From NCBI RefSeq assembly GCF_900141985.1, contig NZ_FQZK01000008.1:186001-250000 (forward strand): a DNA stretch of 64,000 nt. The letters are read 5' to 3'. Positions 44,601-49,988 of this stretch are shown here, piece after piece. A program made the position numbers and the translations under genes. The notes beneath the pieces are model-generated. The model had not been told where the DNA came from. It worked only from the letters and a program-made list of their open reading frames with translations, and did not search any database. Source of the DNA: Nocardiopsis flavescens. GTDB taxonomy: Bacteria; Actinomycetota; Actinomycetes; Streptosporangiales; Streptosporangiaceae. Position 1 is the stretch's first letter. Every line of letters begins with the position of its first letter.

Positions 44601-45195
44601 GCCGGTGGGTGTTCTCGTCCCGCAGCCGGTCGAGGGTGCGCCGGACCCGCTCGGGGTCGGCGTCGCGCAGGTCGTGGACGGTGAGCGCGGCCCCGGGGCC
44701 GTCGGGGGCGGTGCGCTGGCGGCCGTCGCCGTCGAACCGGGCCCGGAGCATGGGGTGGCGGCCGACCACGGACTCCAGGGCGGCGGCGAGCCGGGCGGGG
44801 TCGACGCCGTCGCCGTCGAACTCGGTGTAGAAGTGCGCGGCCACGCCGCCCAGGGGCTGTTCGTCGCCGCGCCCGACCGCGTAGGCGTGCTGCATGGTCG
44901 CCAGGGGGAAGGGCTCCCCCTCGTCCGCGCGGGCCGGGGCGGGGGCGGCGTCCGCGGTGGACCCGGCGCCGGCCAGCAGCGCGGTCCAGGCCGCCACCGT
45001 CGGCGCGGTCGCCAGGTCCTCGAAGGTGACGTCGCGCCCCTGCTCCCGCCAGTGCCCGACGAGGCGGATGAGGCCCAATGAGTCGAGCCCGTGGTCGAAG
45101 AGGTCGTCGGTGTCGGCGAACCCCTCCGCTCCCAGGACCCGCGCCACGTGCTCCCGCACGGCCGCGCCGGCCTCCTCCACCACACGGTGCGACAC
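38647..45195 (-). CDS. NRPS: ArCP-Cy-A-PCP-Cy-A-PCP, loads aryl starter and builds two heterocycles
   Basis: 2182 residues. The aryl carrier protein (1-77, S39 in GLDSL) accepts the aryl group from the AMP ligase. Cy1 (95-525) has D227-D232-S235; A1 (550-1045) has code D742, M743, F746, N785, L812, G814, L838, V846, H847, K1033 (DMFNLGLVHK), nearest to the Thr code DFWNIGMVHK. PCP1 is S1091. Cy2 (1145-1580) has D1281-D1286-S1289; A2 (1605-2095) reads D1789, L1790, Y1793, N1832, L1858, S1860, L1885, I1893, W1894, K2078 (DLYNLSLIWK, Cys). PCP2 is S2133. There is no TE, so the chain passes to the second NRPS. The GTG at 45195 follows a G-rich site. Confidence 0.95.
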   Translation of the reverse strand: MSHRVVEEAGAAVREHVARVLGAEGFADTDDLFDHGLDSLGLIRLVGHWREQGRDVTFEDLATAPTVAAWTALLAGAGSTADAAPAPARADEGEPFPLATMQHAYAVGRGDEQPLGGVAAHFYTEFDGDGVDPARLAAALESVVGRHPMLRARFDGDGRQRTAPDGPGAALTVHDLRDADPERVRRTLDRLRDENTHRRMDLSRGQVLDVALTLLPRGRTRLHVDLDMAVADALSLRVLLDDLVAAYEGRDRAPLDYDFARYLADRAARDTGAAERARAWWHGRLPDLPPAPALPTVVDASRPTPAGSRLARSTRLHHRLTPERTRALADRARAAGSTPAAALAAAFAEVLGAWSAAPAFTLNLPLFDRAPLHPDVDRLVGDFSGSVLLSVDTADAVPFAERARTVRRDLHAAVDHGAYGGVEVLRDLARLHGGPMVPMPVVYTSAIGLGPLFGDAVQRVFGAPVHIISQGPQVWLDAQVTELDGGLLLNWDLREHAFEPGTAEAAFDAYRDLVESLVDDPGAWSRPFRPHVPAAHDGTRDTPAAGPPAPAPRTLHARFFEHARTAPAAPALVAADGTETSYGELADRALRIAGAVADAAPPGEAVALCLPRGADQVAALLGILAAGRAYLPVGAQQPPARRRAILERGAPALLLSDDPAVLAGADVPALTLAQALEGRAAAPREASPDAPAYVLFTSGSTGEPKGVEVPHRAAAHTVDVLNALLGTGPRDRTLALAEIDFDMSVFDLFAPLSAGGSAVLVDSDARRDAAGWARTAARTGATLLNCVPALLDMLLTAAESGQAPAPPLRAVLLGGDRVGADLPGRLRALAPECRFLALGGMTEAAVHSTLLEVAEPDPAWGHVPWGRPLPGVRCRVVDTRGNDRPDLVPGELWVGGAGLALGYRGDPGATADRFVRADGRRWYRTGDGARYLPDGSLEFLGRLDHQVKVNGVRIETGEVEAALTAHPGVAAALALVLRGPAPVLAAAVVPAPGADPLDPAAALGAHLRDLLPASMVPAVLEAVPALPLTPNGKPDRAALERLLRDRAAGAPDAGDPPRGEREREVADLWSGLLGAASVSRTSSFFALGGDSLLATRLVAALRERGYAGAGVADLFVHPVLADFAAALPEPGEADGPRVLAHDPGSRHEPFPPTGVQRAYLTGRDPAFTLGGVGTYHYTEFDGADVDLGRLERALDRLVARHDMLRAVFDDNGDQRVLPEVPAVRIPVRDAGPGDPGAALDAFFHTMSHRVLDPARWPLFDIRALRYTDGGTERVRLGVGLDYLVLDALSIMTFYTELDLLYRDPDAPLEPLEVTFRDYATGVAQDPRRRERALEYWRERVRDLPPAPALPLAADPARVEAPRFTRRADHLDPGQWRALTALARAEGLTPSALLLACYGEVLAAWSGQTRLSVTLTLFNRRDVHPGIGRVLGDFTSLSLASYGREPGQDPLEAARELQRGLGRDLDHREVSAEEVLRELTRRDGTAQAGVPVVFTGSLGVGEGVSLDLSPEFPARVRGLSQSPQVHLDNQVLEREGGLDVYWDAVEELFRPGVLDGMFAAYLDLLRGLARGGARAWPALAADPVPTAQARVRASMNDTGGPLPAGTLHGAFFARAARRGADPALITADGVLTHAGTAERALRIAAGLRARGVRPGDAVGVHLPKGADQVCAVLGVLAAGAAYVPVGTGQPPLRRARVHAAAGTVLTVGADEAAGRSVEVGELAASEPLEAPVPVAPGATAYVVFTSGSTGDPKGVEITHAAALNTVAEINDRYRVGPGDRVLALSALDFDLSVYDVFGLLGAGGALVVPREEERREPRRWLELCAEHQVTVWNTVPALLDMLLLAAGDAGPSRSLRLALVSGDWVGTDLSRRLRAATGGRTHLVALGGATEASIWSNAFDGGHAPPGWPSVPYGTPLRGQRYRVVDPHGRDCPDWVPGELWIGGAGVARGYRGDPGRTAERFPTVRGERWYRTGDLGRYRAEGLLEFLGRTDRQVKVGGHRLEPGEVEAALEDHPAVRRAAVVAVGDRAARRLAAFVAAGDPAPSHGDLAAHLARRLPAHAIPATVRVLEDIPLTPNGKVDTAALAALAAREAPAPGAPPADDAEKRIARVWEEVLGVPVDDREANFFALGGSSLLAIRMITALRRETAAEISTRSFLAVPTLAALAGQVRAAEPGDVSTGVI

Positions 45196-45240
45196 GACAC
45201 CCCACCCCTCTATGGCCGGTTTCGGCTCGATCAGCGATAA

Positions 45241-45255
45241 TGAAAACGGTTTTCA
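45241..45255. promoter_or_regulatory. Zur box in the divergent NRPS/aryl-AMP ligase promoter
   Basis: TGAAAAC-G-GTTTTCA is a perfect 7-1-7 palindrome, close to the actinomycete Zur consensus TGAAAATnATTTTCA. It lies 46 bases from the NRPS start and 77 from the ligase start, in a short AT-rich island. It does not resemble an IdeR/DmdR iron box. Confidence 0.85.
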
Positions 45256-45278
45256 TTGCCGATATGGCCATGTATAGC
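45250..45278 (+). promoter_or_regulatory. Promoter of the aryl-AMP ligase gene
   Basis: TTTTCA (45250-45255) and TATAGC (45273-45278) are 17 bases apart. The -35 is the right arm of the Zur box, so Zur binding would block it. Transcription would begin near 45285, giving a leader of about 47 bases ending in AGGGAG. Confidence 0.5.
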
Positions 45279-45331
45279 ACCATTCGTCGTTTCGAGTCGA
45301 CCCCCGAACCCCCGCCAGCAAGGGAGATCAC

Positions 45332-46939
45332 ATGACGCAGGACTGGCCGCGCCCCTCCGACGAGGAGGTCCGCGCCTACTGTGAGCAGGGCTTTCGCGAG
45401 GACCGGACCCTCTCGCGGCTGCTCAGGGAGCAGGCCGCCGCCCGCCCGGACGCCACCGCCCTCGTCTCACCGTCCGGACGGCTCACCTACGCCGCGCTCG
45501 ACTCCCGGGTGGACCGGCTCGCCCGCGGCCTGGCCGGGCTGCCGGTCCGCGCGGGCGAACGCGTCCTGGTACGGCTGCCCAACCGCGAGGAGTACGTCCT
45601 CGCGCTGTTCGCGCTGCTGCGCGTCGGGGCGGTCCCCGTGCCGGTCCTGCCGTCCCTGGGCCCCGCCGAGGTGGAGTCCCTGGCCCGGACCTCCGGCGCG
45701 TGCGCGCTCGTCGTCGCCGACCGGTACGGCCGCTCCGACCCGCGCGCGGAGGCGGTCCGGATCGCCGGGCGCCTGCCCGGGGTGCGGCACGTGCTGGTCG
45801 CGGGCGGGCCCGGGGACTCCCCCGCGCGCCCCCTGGACGCGCTTTACGCGCCGGAGGCCGGTCCCCTGGAGGAGGCGGCCTCACCCGAGGACCTCGCCCT
45901 GCTCCTGCTGTCCGGCGGGACGACGGGCACCCCCAAGCTGATCCCCCGCACCCACGCCGACTACGGCTACAACGCGCTCGCCTCGGCACGGGCGTGCGGG
46001 GTGGGCCCCGACACCGTCTACCTGGCCGTCCTCCCGGCGGCGCACAACTTCACGATGGTCTCGCCGGGCCTGGTCGGCGTGCTGGCGTCCGGGGGCACCG
46101 TGGTGCTGTGCCCCGACCCCAGCCCCACCACGGCCTTCGGGCTGGTCGAGCGCGAGGGCGCCACCCTCACCTCGCTCGTCCCGGCCCTGCTCCCCTCCTG
46201 GCTGGACGAGGCCCGGCGCACCCGCGCCGACCTGTCCTCGCTGCGGGTGCTCCAGGTCGGGGGCTCGCGCCTGGACGAGGGCACCGCGCGCAGGATCGGC
46301 CCGGAGCTGGGCTGCCGCCTCCAGCAGGTGTTCGGCATGGCCGAGGGCCTGAACAACTACACGCCCCTGGACGCCCCCGAGGACCTCGTGTGCACCACCC
46401 AGGGCAGGCCGCTCTCCCCCGCCGACGAGGTCCTCGTCGTGGACGGGGACGGCGCCCCGGTCCCGCCGGGCGCCCCCGGGGAGCTGCTCACCCGCGGCCC
46501 CTACACCCTGCGCGGCTACTACCGGGCGCGCGAGCTGGACGCCCTGTGCTTCACCCCCGACGGCTTCTACCGCACCGGCGACCTCGTCACCCGCTCGGCC
46601 GACGGGGACCTCGTCGTGGTGGGCCGGGTCAAGGACCAGGTCAACCGGGCCGGGGAGAAGATCGCGGCGGTGGAGGTGGAGGAGCACCTGCTCGCCCTGC
46701 CGGGGGTCCGCGCGGCGGCGGTCGTGGGAGCGCCCGACCCGCACCTGGGGGAGCGCTCGGTGGCGTTCGTGGTGGCCGAGGGGCCGGCCCCCACCCGGGA
46801 GGAGGTCCGGGCGGCGATGCTGCGCCGCGGGGCGGCCCCGCACAAGGTGCCCGACGAGGTACGCGGCGTCCCCGGGCTCCCGCTCACCGGGGTCGGCAAG
46901 GTCGACAAGGGGAGCCTGCGGGAGCGGGAGGGCCTCTGA
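45332..46939 (+). CDS. dhbE: 2,3-dihydroxybenzoate-AMP ligase (DhbE/EntE/YbtE family)
   Basis: 535 residues, complete. ATP-binding loop SGGTTGTPKLI, A5 motif FGMAEGL, A8 YRTGDLV, and catalytic Lys near the C-terminus in TGVGKVDKG. It activates an aryl acid and loads the ArCP of the first NRPS. The aryl pocket reads H238-N239-F240, S244, equivalent to DhbE N235 and S240. Ser there is the DHB-type residue, whereas salicylate ligases have Cys. N341 replaces the Val (DHB) or Leu (salicylate) at DhbE 337 and is unusual. The DHB reading agrees with the nearby dhbA and isochorismatase genes. The ATG has AGGGAG five bases upstream. Confidence 0.92.
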   Translation: MTQDWPRPSDEEVRAYCEQGFREDRTLSRLLREQAAARPDATALVSPSGRLTYAALDSRVDRLARGLAGLPVRAGERVLVRLPNREEYVLALFALLRVGAVPVPVLPSLGPAEVESLARTSGACALVVADRYGRSDPRAEAVRIAGRLPGVRHVLVAGGPGDSPARPLDALYAPEAGPLEEAASPEDLALLLLSGGTTGTPKLIPRTHADYGYNALASARACGVGPDTVYLAVLPAAHNFTMVSPGLVGVLASGGTVVLCPDPSPTTAFGLVEREGATLTSLVPALLPSWLDEARRTRADLSSLRVLQVGGSRLDEGTARRIGPELGCRLQQVFGMAEGLNNYTPLDAPEDLVCTTQGRPLSPADEVLVVDGDGAPVPPGAPGELLTRGPYTLRGYYRARELDALCFTPDGFYRTGDLVTRSADGDLVVVGRVKDQVNRAGEKIAAVEVEEHLLALPGVRAAAVVGAPDPHLGERSVAFVVAEGPAPTREEVRAAMLRRGAAPHKVPDEVRGVPGLPLTGVGKVDKGSLREREGL

Positions 46940-46941
46940 GC

Positions 46942-46975
46942 CCCGGGGCGGGCGGCCGACGCCGCCCGCCCCGGG
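46942..46975. terminator. Bidirectional terminator, 15-bp perfect stem
   Basis: CCCGGGGCGGGCGGC pairs perfectly with GCCGCCCGCCCCGGG across a CGAC loop. It fills the 42-base gap between the convergent ligase and isochorismatase genes. Confidence 0.8.
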
Positions 46976-46981
46976 CCGCCC

Positions 46982-47620
46982 TCAGGCGGCCAGCGCGGCG
47001 AGCAGCCCCTTGGTGCTCGCCACGCTCGCGCACCGGCGCGCCGCGTAGGACAGGGCCATGGCGTGGTCGCCGGCGGAGAAGTCGGCGACCGCGTCGGCGG
47101 CGATGAACGTCCGGATGTCGCGCATGAAGGCGTCGCAGGCGGTCATCAGCACCCCGATGTGCGCGTAGACGCCGCAGATCACCAGCTGGTCCCGGCCCGC
47201 GTCGCGGAGCAGGTCCTCCAGGCCGGTCCGGACGAAGGCGCTGTAGCGCCACTTCGTGAGGTGCACGTCCCCCCGCTCCGCGTCGAAGGGCACTACGAGG
47301 GAGGTGTGCCCGGGGTCGTCGCGCAGCCCCTCGCCCCACAGGTCGCGCAGCAGGCCGCGGTCCCTCGGGTGCTGCGCCCCGGGCTGGGCGGTGTGGATGC
47401 GGGGGATGCCGCGCTCGGCGCAGGCGTCGCGCAGCAGCGCGGTGTTGGAGAGCAGCTCGGGCACCGGGGCGGCTCCCCCGTCGAACGCGCCGAGGAAGTA
47501 GCGCTGCATGTCGTGGACCAGCAGGACGCAGCGGTCGGGGTCGAGCGTCCAGTCCATCCGGGGTTCGGGCAGGTCGGACTCGGTGGGCATCGGGTAGGAG
47601 GGGATGGCGGGCAGGGACAC
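46982..47620 (-). CDS. dhbB: Isochorismatase (EntB/DhbB N-terminal domain type, no carrier domain)
   Basis: 212 residues. It hydrolyses isochorismate to 2,3-dihydro-2,3-dihydroxybenzoate and pyruvate. D37 in LLVHDMQRYF and K123 in LTKWRYSAF are catalytic, and G156 in GVYAHIG replaces the Cys of other hydrolases, exactly as in EntB/PhzD. EntB has a C-terminal ArCP; here it is absent because the carrier is fused to the first NRPS. The GTG at 47620 has GAGAGAA just upstream. It is the last gene of the zur-dhbA-dhbB operon and ends in a strong terminator. Confidence 0.92.
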   Translation of the reverse strand: MSLPAIPSYPMPTESDLPEPRMDWTLDPDRCVLLVHDMQRYFLGAFDGGAAPVPELLSNTALLRDACAERGIPRIHTAQPGAQHPRDRGLLRDLWGEGLRDDPGHTSLVVPFDAERGDVHLTKWRYSAFVRTGLEDLLRDAGRDQLVICGVYAHIGVLMTACDAFMRDIRTFIAADAVADFSAGDHAMALSYAARRCASVASTKGLLAALAA

Positions 47621-47659
47621 GGTTCTCTCGGGTCCTCTCGGATCGGGTCGCGGTCGGTG

Positions 47660-48436
47660 TCAGGAGCCGAGTCCGGCTCCCCCGTCCACACGCAGGTCGT
47701 GCATGGTGATGTGGGAGGCCTCGGGCGAGCAGAGGAAGGCGACCGCGTCGGCGACGTCCCGCGGGCGGGCCAGCCGCCCCAGGGGGATGCCCGCGCGGAA
47801 CTCCCCGGGGACCCCGGCGACCGCCGGGTGGGGGCCCGGCGCGCCCGCCCAGCGGGCCCGGTTCATCGGGGTGTCGGTCGCCCCGGGCGAGACCGCGTTG
47901 CAGCGGACGCCGTGCGGGGCCAGCTCCAGGCCCAGGCAGCGGGTGAAGTGCGCGACGGCCGCCTTGGAGGCCGCGTACGCGGACATCCCCACGCGCGGGA
48001 CCGCGCCCGCGTCCGAGCCGACCGTGACGATGGCGCCCGCGCCGCGGGGGACCATTCTCCGGGCGGCGGCCCGGCAGAGCTGGAAGACGCCCAGGGCGTT
48101 GACGTCGAAGACCGCGCGCCAGTCCTCGGAGGAGAACTCCGTGACGGGTCCCCAGCGCAGCACCCCGGCGACGTTGACCAGGGCGGTGAGCGGACCGCGC
48201 TCCTCCTCCACGGAGTCCACGAGGGCGTCGACCGCCTCCTCGTCGGTGACGTCGAGCGGGTGCCCGGTGACGTCGAGCCCGGCACGGGAGAGGTCGGCGG
48301 CGAGCCCGCGGACGGCCGGGCCGTCCGCGTCGGCCGCCGCGACCCGGTGGCCCGCGGCGGCCAGGCGCCGCACCACCGCGCTCCCGATCCCCCCGGCGGC
48401 GCCGGTGACCAGTGTCGATCCCTCAGTCGCAGTCAG
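47660..48436 (-). CDS. dhbA: 2,3-dihydro-2,3-dihydroxybenzoate dehydrogenase (apparent CTG start)
   Basis: 258 residues of the short-chain dehydrogenase family. It oxidises the isochorismatase product to 2,3-dihydroxybenzoate with NAD+. NAD motif TGAAGGIG, catalytic SAYAASK, and the EntA/DhbA C-terminal signature SHITMHDLRVDGG. The first ATG/GTG in frame (GTG at 48376) would remove the NAD-binding motif. The only fitting start is CTG at 48436, six bases after GGGGG and overlapping the Zur stop by 14 bases; the N-terminus would be TATEGSTLV after the initiator. Translational coupling or a non-standard start is inferred. Confidence 0.88.
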   Translation of the reverse strand: MTATEGSTLVTGAAGGIGSAVVRRLAAAGHRVAAADADGPAVRGLAADLSRAGLDVTGHPLDVTDEEAVDALVDSVEEERGPLTALVNVAGVLRWGPVTEFSSEDWRAVFDVNALGVFQLCRAAARRMVPRGAGAIVTVGSDAGAVPRVGMSAYAASKAAVAHFTRCLGLELAPHGVRCNAVSPGATDTPMNRARWAGAPGPHPAVAGVPGEFRAGIPLGRLARPRDVADAVAFLCSPEASHITMHDLRVDGGAGLGS

Positions 48437-48815
48437 GGCACACCCCCGAGAATTCCAGTGAGTAGGACAGTTCGGCGAAACCGGTCAGCCGCTCGACCCG
48501 GGCGAGCACCGCGCGCACCTCCCGCGCGTGCGGGACCTCCCGCGCCCGGCCGCAGGCGCGGCAGAGCAGGTGGTGGTGGGAGGAGGTGGCGCAGCGGCGG
48601 TAGAGGCGCTCGCCCTCCTCGGAGTGGATGGCGTCGACCTCGCCCTCCCGCGCCAGCCGGTGCAGCGTCCGGTAGACGGTGGACAGGCTGGGCGGGCGCG
48701 CCGGACCGCCGCGGGCATCCGCGATCAGGGCGTGGACCTCCTGGCAGCTGCGGAACCGGTCGCCGCGCCGCAGGGCGGACAGCACCTCGTTGTCGTACCT
48801 GGATCCCGCGCCCAT
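48423..48815 (-). CDS. zur: Fur-family zinc uptake regulator (Zur-like)
   Basis: 130 residues. The winged helix has SLSTVYRTLHRLAREG as recognition region and FRSCQEVHALI before it. The dimerisation domain has HHHLLCRACGR and ends in GVCPDC, giving the two CxxC structural zinc sites, plus YRRC as in Streptomyces Zur. From memory it resembles Zur much more than FurA/CatR or Nur. It is first in the operon with dhbA and dhbB, and a Zur-type box covers the promoter upstream, so zinc-dependent autoregulation is likely. No clear ribosome site precedes the ATG. Whether this is the genome's main Zur or a cluster-specific copy is unknown. Confidence 0.85.
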   Translation of the reverse strand: MGAGSRYDNEVLSALRRGDRFRSCQEVHALIADARGGPARPPSLSTVYRTLHRLAREGEVDAIHSEEGERLYRRCATSSHHHLLCRACGRAREVPHAREVRAVLARVERLTGFAELSYSLEFSGVCPDCD

Positions 48816-48988
48816 GTCAGGGCGCCGCCGCGCGGTCGGCGGGCGGGGGGCCGCCGCTCGCGGGGACGGGGGTCGGGGAGGGTCTCTTCACACGCTTTCC
48901 TCGGGGGCCGGAGGGACACGGGGGGGGCGGGCGGCCCGTGCGGTGCCCGGGCCGGGCGGTTCCGGCACCGGCCGCCCGCCCTGGAAAG

Positions 48989-49016
48989 GTTATGATAACC
49001 GTTTTCATTTTGACAA
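48989..49016 (-). promoter_or_regulatory. Promoter of zur-dhbA-dhbB with second Zur box
   Basis: TGATAAC-C-GTTTTCA (48993-49007) is a 7-1-7 palindrome with one mismatch, sharing GTTTTCA with the box at 45241. On the minus strand TTGTCA (49016-49011) and CATAAC (48994-48989), 16 bases apart, form a promoter fully covered by the box. TTGACA (49010-49015) on the other strand could serve the plus-strand genes. The leader of zur would be about 165 bases, with no ORF I can support. Confidence 0.75.
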
Positions 49017-49152
49017 GGCGACGGCCCCCGACTCCGTTCCCTCCATGGAGGCGGGTTTGAGTCCCCCTTGGTACTCCGGGTCCTAGAATCCAGGGACGAT
49101 TCCTGACCGGGGCCGTCCGAGCCGCGGCCCCTCTCCCGCGGGGAGCGTCTCC

Positions 49153-49452
49153 ATGACCATGAGCGAACAACGGCGGACCGCCGTGAACGGCCCGTCCGCC
49201 CCGAGGAACCCCTATGACCGCCCGCCGCTGGAGGAGCGCGCACCGGACGTCGGTGTACGGCACCGCGAGCCGCTCTTCCCGCACGAGACCCTGGAGGGGT
49301 GGCGGCACCCGGACGGCGAGTGGCACTGGCGGTACCGGGCCCGCGTGGACGCGCACCCCGTCACCGTCCGGCTGACGGCGGAACCCGGCGTCCCCGTGGA
49401 AGAGGTCGCCGAACGCGTGAGGGCGGTGGCCGCCCTGGGGACGGTGGGGTGA
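49153..49452 (+). CDS. Small protein of unknown function
   Basis: 99 residues with normal actinomycete codon use and GGGAG eight bases before the ATG. The N-terminal 35 residues are Pro/Arg-rich and probably disordered. The C-terminal half has a repeated Trp/Arg pattern (GWRHPDGEWHWRYRAR) and a short beta-alpha end (VTVRLTAEPGVPVEEVAERV). No family is recognised and there are no membrane or signal segments. It is divergent from the zur operon across the second Zur box, so zinc control is conceivable, and it lies six bases before another small gene. Confidence 0.55.
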   Translation: MTMSEQRRTAVNGPSAPRNPYDRPPLEERAPDVGVRHREPLFPHETLEGWRHPDGEWHWRYRARVDAHPVTVRLTAEPGVPVEEVAERVRAVAALGTVG

Positions 49453-49458
49453 CGCACG

Positions 49459-49842
49459 ATGCCCTTCCACGTCCCCTCCGTGCCGGGGCAGGGCGGGGCC
49501 GCCGACCCCCTCGACGTGCCGCTGGTCCTCGAAGTGGTGGACTACCTGCCCAACCCGCACGCGCCCGCGGCGCTGGCCCAGACCCCGGAGCGCGTCACCT
49601 GGTACCTCCAGCTCGGGGCGTACACCCACGAGACCGCCCGGTCCGCGGCCAAGACCATGCCGGACGCGGTGCTGGCGGCACTGCTCGCCGGGTTCGGGCT
49701 GGAGGTGCCCTGCGACGAGGCGCGCAGCGACCCCGTCCGCGCGCTGGGGCCGCTCGCGGGCGCGGTCGTCACCGCGGCCCTGGTCCCGTCGGCGCTGCGA
49801 CCGCGCGGGCCCGGCGGGGAAGGGGGCCCCGCACCCGGCTGA
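49459..49842 (+). CDS. Small protein of unknown function
   Basis: 127 residues, six bases after the preceding gene, probably in one operon. It has a soluble alpha/beta composition (VPLVLEVVDYLPNPHAP, ERVTWYLQLGAYTHETARSA in separate helices) and a Gly/Pro-rich tail. No catalytic motif, signal or membrane helix is visible, and no family is recognised. Third-position GC is high, which supports it being real. Confidence 0.5.
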   Translation: MPFHVPSVPGQGGAADPLDVPLVLEVVDYLPNPHAPAALAQTPERVTWYLQLGAYTHETARSAAKTMPDAVLAALLAGFGLEVPCDEARSDPVRALGPLAGAVVTAALVPSALRPRGPGGEGGPAPG

Positions 49843-49905
49843 GGCGCCCGCGCGTCCGGGGCCGCCGGGACCGCGCGGGGCGGGTTCTCCCCGGCCCCGC
49901 GGGAG

Positions 49906-49911
49906 TAGACT
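49906..49911 (+). promoter_or_regulatory. Probable -10 of the AfsR-like gene
   Basis: TAGACT is the only AT-rich hexamer between the small genes and the regulator. A start near 49918 would give a leader of about 70 bases. No convincing -35 is seen. Confidence 0.35.
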
Positions 49912-49988
49912 CCTGGGATCCGTGGTGCCGCTGTGCTCCCGCGCACCCGGTGCGGGGGCACCCCTTCGGTCCAGTGCTGGGAGTGGCG

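Noticed and set aside
38350-45081. A plus-strand open frame of over 2200 codons opposite the first NRPS
   Set aside because: It is a mirror of a very GC-rich gene; its translation is low-complexity Gly/Ala/Arg/Pro without domains, while the minus strand has complete NRPS motifs.
38647-45195. Condensation domains of the normal amide-forming type
   Set aside because: All three show DxxxxDxxS instead of HHxxxDG, which marks heterocyclisation (Cy) domains.
45241-45255. Iron box (IdeR/DmdR type) at the NRPS promoter
   Set aside because: The palindrome lacks the TTAGG...CCTAA pattern and has the 7-1-7 TGAAAA/TTTTCA form of Zur sites.
45332-46939. Salicylate-AMP ligase (pyochelin-like starter)
   Set aside because: The pocket has Ser, not Cys, at the discriminating position and DHB genes are adjacent; N341 leaves some doubt.
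48423-48815. FurA/CatR-type peroxide or iron regulator
   Set aside because: The two CxxC pairs, FRSCQEVH and YRRC stretches resemble Zur, and the boxes nearby are Zur-like; no katG gene is adjacent.
49153-49842. One frameshifted gene instead of two small genes
   Set aside because: Each has its own start and plausible coding composition, and the two do not join into a recognisable domain.
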